Of a stretch of 6,923 bases of DNA, positions 1 through 5,129 are shown piece after piece. A program made the translations under genes and the position numbers. The notes beneath the pieces were generated by a model. The model did no database searches. It saw only the letters and a program-made list of their open reading frames with translations, and had not been told where the DNA came from. Position 1 is the first letter of the stretch, and each line of letters starts with the position of its first letter. The DNA comes from CAWUIH01 sp963922495 (GTDB lineage: Bacteria > Pseudomonadota > Gammaproteobacteria > Coxiellales > Coxiellaceae), in the NCBI GenBank assembly GCA_963922495.1, contig CAWUIH010000074.1:1-6923 (forward strand), written 5' to 3'.

Positions 1-1027
1 GACGCATGTATTCTTGGATGCCGAAGTTATTAATGGCTGTTTCAAAATGCAAAGCTGCTGCCATATTGATTGGAGAAACGTCGGTAGGGCCATGACATCC
101 CGTCCTTACATGATAAATCTCAGCAAGATGTGCAACCTTCATCATCGGTGTAATACCACCACCATGAACAATAGACATACGAATATAGTCAATCAACTGC
201 TCAGTAATCAGCATTGTACAGTCGAAAATGCTATTAAACACCTCACCAACGGCGAGAGGCGTCGTGGTATGCTGACGGATAATACGAAAACCTTCTTGTA
301 GCTCTGCAGGAACGGTATCTTCCATCCAGAACAAATGATATGGTTCCAGCATCTTGCCTAAGCGCCCTGCTTCAATGGGCGTTAAGCGATGATGACAATC
401 ATGTAAGAATAGTGGCTCATCACCATAGTTTTCACGCAATTTTCCAAATAACTTTGGAACATGATTCAAGTATTTCTCAGTTGACCACTCATTCTCCGGT
501 GGCAGTCCCTTTTTAGCGGGCTCATAAAACATTTTATCTTTTGAAACACCGTAAGTCGCATTTAAACCTGGAATACCACATTGTGCTCGGATAGCGAGAT
601 AACCACGATCAATATATTTTCCAACTTCCTCAACGGTCTCTCCAATATCGACACCATTTGCATGACCATAAACCATAACCGCTCTGCGGCTGCGTCCTCC
701 CAACAAATTGTAAACCGGTGTGTTAAGCGCTTTCCCTTTGATATCCCAAAGGGCCATGTCAATCGCCCCAATCGCAGACATCGTCACCGGACCACGACGC
801 CAGTAAGCGCCTTTGTAAAAATATTGCCAAATATCCTCAATTTGCAAAGGATCACGACCAATCAAACAAGGAAATAGATAATCTTGCAGATAAGTGGCAA
901 CCGCTTTTTCACGGCCATTAAGCGTCGCATCACCCAAACCGTAAACACCCGCATCGGTATAAATTTTCACAGTTACAAAATTTCGACCTGGAGAACACAC
1001 AAAGACTTTTGCATCAGTAATTTTCAT
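1..1027 (-). CDS. manD: D-mannonate dehydratase family protein (ManD/RspA, enolase superfamily), C-terminus cut by window edge
   Basis: Mg-dependent acid-sugar dehydratase, expected to convert D-mannonate (or a related aldonate such as D-gluconate) to 2-keto-3-deoxygluconate in the cytoplasm. The reading frame is open from an ATG at 1027 to the left edge, giving 342 residues; the family is about 400, so roughly 60 C-terminal residues are missing. I translated the frame by hand. Residues 1-110 form the capping domain, followed by the (beta/alpha) barrel. Residues expected for the ManD subgroup fall exactly at the positions I recall from the Novosphingobium enzyme: Arg147, Tyr159, metal ligands Asp210, Glu236 and Glu262, His212, then the CHGPTD motif at 311-316 with His312 and Asp316, and Glu339. 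A good ribosome site (AGGCGGA, about 8 nt away) precedes the ATG. The gene lies 17 bp after the SDR stop, so the two are probably one operon. Family assignment is secure; the exact substrate is not, because low-activity and dual-specificity members exist. Confidence 0.93.
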   Translation of the reverse strand, partial: MKITDAKVFVCSPGRNFVTVKIYTDAGVYGLGDATLNGREKAVATYLQDYLFPCLIGRDPLQIEDIWQYFYKGAYWRRGPVTMSAIGAIDMALWDIKGKALNTPVYNLLGGRSRRAVMVYGHANGVDIGETVEEVGKYIDRGYLAIRAQCGIPGLNATYGVSKDKMFYEPAKKGLPPENEWSTEKYLNHVPKLFGKLRENYGDEPLFLHDCHHRLTPIEAGRLGKMLEPYHLFWMEDTVPAELQEGFRIIRQHTTTPLAVGEVFNSIFDCTMLITEQLIDYIRMSIVHGGGITPMMKVAHLAEIYHVRTGCHGPTDVSPINMAAALHFETAINNFGIQEYMR

Positions 1028-1044
1028 TTTTGAATCCGCCTATG

Positions 1045-1854
1045 TTAATTTTTAAAAATATCTAATGGAATTTCGTTAATTAAATTGCGTCCAATCACTG
1101 GGTACTGCTCCACTTCGTAAACTGTGCCACTTGCTGGGGCGGAGGCATTGGAGGCCCAAAAAATTGCGTGGTGCGCGATGTCTTTAGGTCTTAGTAATTT
1201 ACCCGATGGCGCGTAAGTTTCAGGAATTTTATCTTCCCAACTTTCGGGAAAACCTTCACGTTGCTTGATTAAACTCTCATTAGCAGTCAATGTCCAACCA
1301 ACATTCAATTGATTAACTCTAATACCCTCTCGGCTCATCGAATTGCCAAGATTTCGCGTCATTGTCATCAAGCCACCTTTGGTAATCGAATATCCCAATA
1401 GGTCTGCCTGACCACAGTAGGCATTGATCGATCCAATATTCACAATTGTTCCAGCAGTTTTATTTTTTCGGAATTCTTTGATGGCCACTTGTGATAAAAA
1501 CAGTGGAGCGACCAAGTTTAGATGAGTAACCCACTGAAAATCTTCAATTGTCAAATCATCGATTGTATTACGTGGCGATTTACCAGCGTTGTTGATCAAA
1601 CTATCTAAACGACCAAAATGTTGGATTGTTTCCGTAACTAGGGCCTCACAATCTTTTTCAGTGACCTCTGACAAGGTGCTGAGGTGATACGCTGCATTTT
1701 CTTCACCAAGCCTAGTAACCATTTTTTTTGCGCGCTGCTCGTCGCGCCCATGAATCATCACTTTTGCACCCTGGGCCACAGCCATCTCAGCAATAGCCGC
1801 ACCTATTCCGGTGGTTGATCCAGTGACAATCACAACTTTGTCTTGCAATAACAT
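1045..1854 (-). CDS. SDR-family NAD(P)-dependent oxidoreductase, probably acting on a sugar acid
   Basis: Classical short-chain dehydrogenase/reductase of 269 residues, a normal length for the family. Visible motifs: the dinucleotide-binding TGSTTGIG at 11-18, NNAG at 88-91, Asn113, and the catalytic Ser142-Tyr155-Lys159 (YSITK). Beta-2 ends in His-Gly-Arg (35-37) with no acidic residue, which favours NADP(H) over NAD(H). The Asp that often follows beta-3 appears to be replaced by Thr60. The C-terminal 250 region (EQYPVIGRN) is not one I can tie to a characterised enzyme. AGAGG lies 6 nt before the ATG at 1854, supporting this start. It is the first gene of a likely operon with manD and is divergent from a KDPG aldolase. 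It could therefore interconvert D-fructuronate and D-mannonate, as the SDR-type UxuB (YjmF) does in Bacillus, or oxidise a related sugar. Family is certain; substrate is inferred from context only. Confidence 0.9.
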   Translation of the reverse strand: MLLQDKVVIVTGSTTGIGAAIAEMAVAQGAKVMIHGRDEQRAKKMVTRLGEENAAYHLSTLSEVTEKDCEALVTETIQHFGRLDSLINNAGKSPRNTIDDLTIEDFQWVTHLNLVAPLFLSQVAIKEFRKNKTAGTIVNIGSINAYCGQADLLGYSITKGGLMTMTRNLGNSMSREGIRVNQLNVGWTLTANESLIKQREGFPESWEDKIPETYAPSGKLLRPKDIAHHAIFWASNASAPASGTVYEVEQYPVIGRNLINEIPLDIFKN

Positions 1855-2093
1855 GTTAACCTCTTGACTTTGGGAGACTTTCGCTCCTGAAAAACTGATT
1901 GAATCCGTTATCTCTACTATTGGGACTCATCCTTACTCTGAATAATATGTGTCATCTTACATCTTTACATGTCATTAAACAAAATCTGATAAAAAAATTT
2001 AGTTATCGTATAGTTACATATACATTTGCAAAGCAATGAAATCAGATTACAATTATTAATCATCATTTCAAATTTCAATGAGCATACAATAAG
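1855..2093. promoter_or_regulatory. Divergent intergenic control region between the SDR-manD operon and eda
   Basis: 239 bp, strongly AT-rich, with no credible ORF. It must hold promoters for both directions. Recurring short motifs are visible: TTACAT at 1957-1962, 1965-1970 and 2014-2019; TGTCAT at 1950-1955 and 1970-1975, 20 bp (two helical turns) apart; and an inverted repeat GTATA-N6-TATAC at 2008-2023. Such spaced repeats between divergent catabolic genes are what a shared repressor or activator site would look like, but no regulator gene is in the window and none of the motifs matches an operator I recognise. The SDR leader contains GGAG/CTCC arms at 1873-1887 that could form a short hairpin. 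I found no convincing minus-strand promoter. Confidence 0.45.
2026..2053 (+). promoter_or_regulatory. Candidate sigma-70 promoter for eda
   Basis: TTGCAA at 2026-2031 (4 of 6 consensus bases) and TACAAT at 2048-2053 (5 of 6), separated by 16 bp. Initiation would fall near 2060, leaving a leader of about 34 nt before the eda ATG at 2094. The Shine-Dalgarno region there is poor (only AATAAG adjacent to the start). The call rests on sequence match alone. Confidence 0.4.
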
Positions 2094-2717
2094 ATGAGTA
2101 TTAACGCCATACTTCAGCAATCGCCAATTATTCCAGTGATTGTAATCGACACATTGGAACATGCTATTCCTCTTGCAAAGACCTTTGCTGACGCAGGTAT
2201 CACTACGTTAGAAATCACCTTACGCACTGATCATGCCATTGAGGCTATCAAGCAAATTAAAAAGCAACTGCCGCAATGTACCGTCGGTGCAGGAACTCTG
2301 GCTACCGTTGAACAGTTTCAAGCGCTTAAAGATGTTCAGGCTGATTTTGCCGTCAGTCCCGGTATTAACACAACACTAATTACAGCAGCCAAGCAGCATC
2401 AGATACCATTTTTACCGGGAATAGCGACGCCAAGTGACATATTATTGGCAATTGAACATCACTCCTCAACACTTAAATTTTTTCCAGCAGGATTAAACGG
2501 CGGTATTGCCGCTTTAAAAAACTTTGGCAGCGTCTTTCCAGGAATTAAATTTTGCCCTACGGGTGGCATTAATGCCGACAACTTGTTTGAATTTTTAGAC
2601 CTTGATAATGTATTGAGTGTCGGTGGCTCTTGGTTAGCGCCTCGCGACCTTCTTCAATCTCAGGATTGGGAAGCCATTTATCAATTAGCAACAGCAGCAA
2701 TTAAAGAGGTGAAATAA
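2094..2717 (+). CDS. eda: 2-keto-3-deoxy-6-phosphogluconate (KDPG) / 4-hydroxy-2-oxoglutarate aldolase
   Basis: Cleaves KDPG to pyruvate and glyceraldehyde-3-phosphate, the last step of the Entner-Doudoroff and hexuronate routes; a cytoplasmic class I (Schiff-base) aldolase, trimeric in the known family. Its 207 residues are close to the family norm (about 210). The key residues are in place: Glu40 and Arg44 in LEITLRT, Thr68 in VGAGT, the Schiff-base Lys128 in LKFFPA, and the phosphate-binding segment TGGIN at 156-160 and GGSW at 177-180. The ATG at 2094 fits the usual N-terminus, although its ribosome site is weak. It is divergent from SDR-manD, which would make the KDG that becomes KDPG after phosphorylation. 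Its TAA shares one base with the next ATG, so it is co-transcribed with and probably translationally coupled to the thioredoxin-like gene. The KDG kinase is absent here. Confidence 0.96.
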   Translation: MSINAILQQSPIIPVIVIDTLEHAIPLAKTFADAGITTLEITLRTDHAIEAIKQIKKQLPQCTVGAGTLATVEQFQALKDVQADFAVSPGINTTLITAAKQHQIPFLPGIATPSDILLAIEHHSSTLKFFPAGLNGGIAALKNFGSVFPGIKFCPTGGINADNLFEFLDLDNVLSVGGSWLAPRDLLQSQDWEAIYQLATAAIKEVK

Positions 2718-3271
2718 TGACACTGACCCCATCAAATATGATGCCGCTTGGTACAAAAGCACCTGATTTTTCGCTACCAGATACAATCAGTGATAACATG
2801 ATAACGTTACAAGATAATCATGGCAAAAAAGCTACCGTGATACTATTCATCTGCAATCATTGTCCTTTTGTGAAGCTGATTAATGAAAAATTGGTAGAGG
2901 TGGCCAATCACTTTCAACCGCAGGGTATCCAATTCATCGCTATAAGCGCTAATGATGTCTCAGAGTATCCCGATGACGCCCCTGAAAAAATGAAAATAGT
3001 CGCTGCAGAACAAGCATATTCTTTTCCCTACTTATATGATGAAACTCAATCAGTGGCAAAAGCGTACGATGCCGCTTGTACTCCTGACATTTTTGTCTTC
3101 GATAAAAATTTATCTTGTGTGTATCGTGGGCGTTTTGATGATGCCACACCAGGAAAAAATATCCCGGTTACGGGCAAAGACTTGTCAGCAGCACTTGACT
3201 GTATAATCGCTGAAAAGGCAATTAACTCCCGTCAAATTGCCAGCCAAGGCTGCAACATCAAATGGAAATGA
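2717..3271 (+). CDS. Thioredoxin-like/AhpC-TSA fold protein with CNHCP motif
   Basis: 184-residue thioredoxin-fold protein of the widespread but poorly characterised peroxiredoxin-like group. Sequence signs: an N-terminal GTKAPDFSLPD segment typical of AhpC/TSA/TlpA-like proteins at 12-22; the CxxC active site CNHCP at 46-50; ACTPDIFVF at 120-128 with the cis-proline after Cys121; YRGRFDDATPG at 136-146; and a conserved C-terminal GCNIKWK at 178-184 ending in the last residue. There is no signal peptide, so it is probably cytoplasmic. Whether members act as peroxidases, disulfide reductases or something else is not settled to my knowledge. A strong ribosome site (GAGG, 7 nt before the ATG) lies inside the end of eda, and the TAATG overlap implies coupling. 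No physiological link between this family and KDPG aldolase is established; co-expression could be incidental. Confidence 0.9.
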   Translation: MTLTPSNMMPLGTKAPDFSLPDTISDNMITLQDNHGKKATVILFICNHCPFVKLINEKLVEVANHFQPQGIQFIAISANDVSEYPDDAPEKMKIVAAEQAYSFPYLYDETQSVAKAYDAACTPDIFVFDKNLSCVYRGRFDDATPGKNIPVTGKDLSAALDCIIAEKAINSRQIASQGCNIKWK

Positions 3272-3325
3272 CTATTCTCTGATAGGCTACCCATCTGAAA
3301 GGCAACTTCGTTGATGCACTATCTC

Positions 3326-3338
3326 TATCGTAACGATA
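3326..3338. repeat. 13-bp inverted repeat upstream of the CHRD gene
   Basis: TATCGT-A-ACGATA is a perfect 6-bp-arm palindrome around a single central A, followed by an A-run. It lies 75-87 bp before the CHRD start and 55 bp after the thioredoxin-like stop. It looks like a protein-binding operator more than a terminator, because a one-base loop cannot form an RNA hairpin without opening the stem. There is no T-run after it. Function unknown. Confidence 0.35.
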
Positions 3339-3383
3339 AAAAACATATATTTGTGAAACTCTTTCCGGTCACATAAGCTTGTT

Positions 3384-3389
3384 TATAGT
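3384..3389 (+). promoter_or_regulatory. Candidate -10 box for the CHRD gene
   Basis: TATAGT matches the -10 consensus at 5 of 6 positions and lies 24 bp before the ATG at 3413. No good -35 hexamer is found at 16-18 bp spacing, so the promoter may be weak, activator-dependent, or located elsewhere in the 140-bp gap. Confidence 0.3.
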
Positions 3390-3402
3390 AGACAAAACCT
3401 TT

Positions 3403-3408
3403 GGAGAG
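3403..3408 (+). promoter_or_regulatory. Ribosome binding site that decides the CHRD start
   Basis: GGAGAG at 3403-3408 lies inside what would otherwise be a TTG-initiated extension (TTG at 3401). Its spacing to the ATG at 3413 is ideal and to the ATG at 3410 is short. The TTG is therefore part of the leader, and translation most likely begins at 3413. Confidence 0.7.
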
Positions 3409-3412
3409 TATG

Positions 3413-3919
3413 ATGAAATCATTAAGCAAATATTTTTTTAACGCACTGGCGGTAAGCGTATTAGGGCTAGGAGTTTCAGTAGCCGTGGCCAACAACTACA
3501 ATCATAAAAGTAGTAGCGAAACCTTCACAGCAACATTCAGTCCATCCAATGAGGCTGGAGAGGTGACCAGCCCTGGTATGAATAGTAGTGGTGAGGGTGA
3601 TTTTATTTATAATCCGATGACACATAAACTCTTATTTGATATCAAGTATAAATTAAGTCAACCGGCTTATATGGCTCACTTTCACCTTGGCGCGAAAGGC
3701 CACGATGGTCCGATCATTCAAACCATTTGCGGGCAGCCTGCACCGACTTTGATTGGTCAATGCCCTGACACTGACAATGCTACTGTAAAAGGTGTTTGGA
3801 AAGTTCCTCAAAAATATCGCATGGATCTACAAAAAGGGAACATATTTATAAATTTCCACACACACTTAAATCCAAAAGGTGAACTGAGAGCCCAGCTAAT
3901 TCCGAATAACACACATTGA
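3413..3919 (+). CDS. Secreted CHRD-domain protein
   Basis: 168 residues. Residues 1-26 are a classical Sec signal peptide: Lys2 and Lys6, then a hydrophobic core (about 8-25), with cleavage predicted after AVA at 24-26. The mature protein is nearly all one CHRD domain (about 35-165): FTATFSPSNEAG near the start, AHFHLGAKGHDGP at 88-100, NFHTHLNPKGELRAQL at 147-162. These are the His-rich and GELR hallmarks of this domain, first named in chordin and common in secreted bacterial proteins. Cys106 and Cys117 could form a disulfide. Bacterial members are periplasmic or exported; their biochemical role is unknown. I chose ATG 3413 (3410 is possible) because GGAG lies 6 nt upstream; the in-frame TTG at 3401 overlaps that site. 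The gene appears monocistronic: 141 bp after the previous stop, with a hairpin downstream. Confidence 0.9.
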   Translation: MKSLSKYFFNALAVSVLGLGVSVAVANNYNHKSSSETFTATFSPSNEAGEVTSPGMNSSGEGDFIYNPMTHKLLFDIKYKLSQPAYMAHFHLGAKGHDGPIIQTICGQPAPTLIGQCPDTDNATVKGVWKVPQKYRMDLQKGNIFINFHTHLNPKGELRAQLIPNNTH

Positions 3920-3933
3920 ACTGTTGTCACATG

Positions 3934-3954
3934 AGGGATCGAGTAGCGATCCCT
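3934..3954 (+). terminator. Hairpin after the CHRD gene, possible terminator
   Basis: AGGGATCG and CGATCCCT form a perfect 8-bp stem around the 5-nt loop AGTAG, 15 bp after the CHRD stop. Position and stem stability suit transcript end formation or 3' protection. However, no T-run follows (TAATGTC), so it is not a textbook intrinsic terminator. Confidence 0.5.
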
Positions 3955-4056
3955 AATGTCAAACCTGTTGAAATTAGAAGTTTCTAACCATTACTCAGAG
4001 TTCACTATCAACACAAAAAATAGTAGAAATATCGTTTTTCTATGCGGTCGCAGGCA

Positions 4057-4080
4057 AAGCACCACGGCATTTGTCGTGAG
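4057..4080. repeat. Copy 1 of a diverged direct repeat that can fold
   Basis: Shares AAG-Y-ACCACGG at its start and TGAG at its end with a second copy 99 bp downstream. Inside it, CACGGC-ATTT-GTCGTG (4063-4078) forms a 6-bp stem with one G-U pair in plus-strand RNA around a 4-nt loop. Confidence 0.4.
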
Positions 4081-4092
4081 TGAATGAGCTAT

Positions 4093-4132
4093 CCCAATTT
4101 CACAGCAAACGCAGTAATGTTGCGAAATTGGG
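4093..4132. repeat. 40-bp imperfect hairpin
   Basis: CCCAATTTC (4093-4101) pairs perfectly with GAAATTGGG (4124-4132). After one A-C mismatch the stem continues with 4103-4107 against 4118-4122 (five pairs, one G-U in plus-strand RNA), closing a 10-nt loop. This is the strongest fold in the window, 14 pairs in all. It has no adjacent T-run in either direction, so it is not an ordinary intrinsic terminator. Confidence 0.6.
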
Positions 4133-4133
4133 T

Positions 4134-4148
4134 CAAACTGTGGGTTTG
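4134..4148. repeat. Short hairpin directly after the 40-bp hairpin
   Basis: CAAAC (4134-4138) and GTTTG (4144-4148) flank a 5-nt loop, TGTGG. On its own it is weak; its interest is that it stacks one base after the preceding stem and continues the run of hairpins. Confidence 0.35.
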
Positions 4149-4155
4149 TAGCAGT

Positions 4156-4181
4156 AAGTACCACGGGTTTTTACCCATGAG
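4156..4181. repeat. Copy 2 of a diverged direct repeat that can fold
   Basis: Matches copy 1 at AAGTACCACGG and the terminal TGAG. Its centre differs but still folds: GGGT-TTTT-ACCC at 4165-4176. In minus-strand RNA the stem extends to 7 pairs (4162-4168 with 4173-4179, one G-U). Confidence 0.4.
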
Positions 4182-4285
4182 AATCTATTTTATGAAATTC
4201 CGCCTTGAAATTTATTGTACAAAGATATTTTCTTATAAAAAAATGTGTTTTTACATATTTCTTAGCAAAATAAAGAGAATCGTGA

Positions 4286-5008
4286 TCAAATAGAATCAAT
4301 TATCAAATCTTTAATTTCTCTAACTGCTTTTGCAAGACCAACAAAAACTGCTCGTGAAATAATACCATGACCAATATTTAATTCATTGAGACCAGGAATT
4401 CGAGCGATAGATTTTACATTATCAATGGTCAGACCATGACCTGCATTCACTTTTAAACCAATATTATTAGCATATTTTGCTATTAATTCGATTTTATGTA
4501 ATTCCTCTAATCGCCGCACGTCACTGTCGGCATCCGCATAGTGACCGGTATGAATTTCAACCATTGACACACCACAGGCATTTGCAGCATCAACTTGTTC
4601 TTTTTCTGCATCAATAAATAGAGAAACTAGGATCGCTGCGGTATGCAACTCCTGACACACAGCCTGGATATGTTCAAAATGGGTCACAACATCCAATCCC
4701 CCCTCAGTAGTCAATTCTTTGCGTTTTTCAGGAACTAGACAACAATGTTTTGGTTTTATTTCACAGGCAAGTTGCACGATATCATGGGATGCAGCCATTT
4801 CAAAATTCAAGGGTACTGACAAGGATGATTTCAAACGTCGCATATCGTCATCCTGAATGTGACGCCGATCTTCACGCAAATGTGCTGTAATACCATCAGC
4901 ACCCGACTCAACAGCTAACAACGCTCCCGCTACTGGATCAGGGTAAGGCGTGCCACGCTGCTGACGCAGCGTGGCAATATGATCTATGTTAACTCCGAGA
5001 CGAATCAT
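4286..5008 (-). CDS. pdxJ: Pyridoxine 5'-phosphate synthase
   Basis: Condenses 1-deoxy-D-xylulose 5-phosphate with 3-amino-1-hydroxyacetone 1-phosphate to give pyridoxine 5'-phosphate, the ring-closing step of the DXP-dependent vitamin B6 pathway; cytoplasmic TIM barrel, octameric in E. coli. All 240 residues fit the family length. Motifs: NIDHIATLRQQRGT at 7-20, TAHLREDRRHI at 41-51, PEKRKELTTEGGLDV at 93-107, GHYA at 155-158, VNAGHGL at 187-193 and ELNIGHGIISRA at 209-220. His43, Glu70 and His191 match the catalytic residues of the E. coli enzyme. The start is set by the near-terminal GVNIDH motif. No Shine-Dalgarno sequence precedes the ATG, and a TATAAT lies immediately upstream, suggesting a leaderless transcript separate from recO. 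acpS, its usual downstream partner in enterics, does not follow; the next gene is convergent. Confidence 0.98.
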   Translation of the reverse strand: MIRLGVNIDHIATLRQQRGTPYPDPVAGALLAVESGADGITAHLREDRRHIQDDDMRRLKSSLSVPLNFEMAASHDIVQLACEIKPKHCCLVPEKRKELTTEGGLDVVTHFEHIQAVCQELHTAAILVSLFIDAEKEQVDAANACGVSMVEIHTGHYADADSDVRRLEELHKIELIAKYANNIGLKVNAGHGLTIDNVKSIARIPGLNELNIGHGIISRAVFVGLAKAVREIKDLIIDSI

Positions 5009-5014
5009 TTAAAT

Positions 5015-5020
5015 ATTATA
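5015..5020 (-). promoter_or_regulatory. pdxJ: -10 box of a probable leaderless pdxJ promoter
   Basis: On the minus strand a perfect TATAAT occupies 5020-5015. Six bases separate it from the A of the pdxJ ATG at 5008, so the expected initiation base (-10 box at -12 to -7) is the A of the start codon itself. The -35 region at 17 bp spacing reads TGGTAA, a poor match. The 121-bp recO-pdxJ gap is otherwise AT-rich without genes. Confidence 0.5.
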
Positions 5021-5129
5021 AATTTATCTAAGCCATATTACCAGTCTTTGTGTTTTTAAAATTTCAGGATTTTTATGGCGTTTTTTGGTGAAAATAATGT
5101 AGTTAAAATAAAAATTAGTGTAACAAATC

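Larger units (their letters stand above)
3955..4285. other. Gene-free convergent intergenic region rich in inverted repeats
   Basis: 331 bp between the CHRD and pdxJ stops with no believable ORF. It splits in two. From about 4040 to 4180 it is visibly richer in G and C and packed with inverted repeats; 4185-4285 is very AT-rich and featureless. Besides the hairpins listed separately there are TTAGAA-GT-TTCTAA at 3974-3987 and TGCG-GT-CGCA at 4043-4052. The nature of the region is unknown: a bidirectional transcript-end zone, a small structured RNA, or the decayed remnant of a dispersed repeat are all possible. Confidence 0.6.

Noticed and set aside
14..877. Open frames on the plus strand and in another minus frame across the left end
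   Set aside because: They are antisense or out-of-frame shadows of the manD reading frame, which carries all catalytic residues of its family.
1965..2162. 65-codon minus-strand ORF across the eda start
   Set aside because: Lies in AT-rich intergenic DNA and antisense to the eda N-terminus; no ribosome site or recognisable sequence.
2949..3149. 66-codon minus-strand ORF
   Set aside because: Antisense shadow of the thioredoxin-like gene.
3352..3373. CRP site upstream of the CHRD gene
   Set aside because: TGTGA and TCACA are present, but the spacer is 12 bp and not the 6 bp CRP requires.
3401..3412. TTG start for the CHRD protein
   Set aside because: The TTG overlaps the GGAGAG ribosome site; ATG at 3413 has proper spacing and begins a standard signal peptide.
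3934..4181. CRISPR array or integron-type attachment site
   Set aside because: The repeats are few, short, unequal and not regularly spaced, and no cas, integrase or transposase gene is nearby.
4084..4293. 69-codon plus-strand ORF in the pdxJ-CHRD gap
   Set aside because: No ribosome site, runs through hairpins and an AT-rich tail, overlaps the pdxJ end, and its translation resembles no known protein.
5032..5086. Plus-strand terminator (GCCATA...TATGGC followed by GTTTTTT) in the recO-pdxJ gap
   Set aside because: Six-bp arms with a 36-nt loop make a poor stem, and no plus-strand gene ends there.
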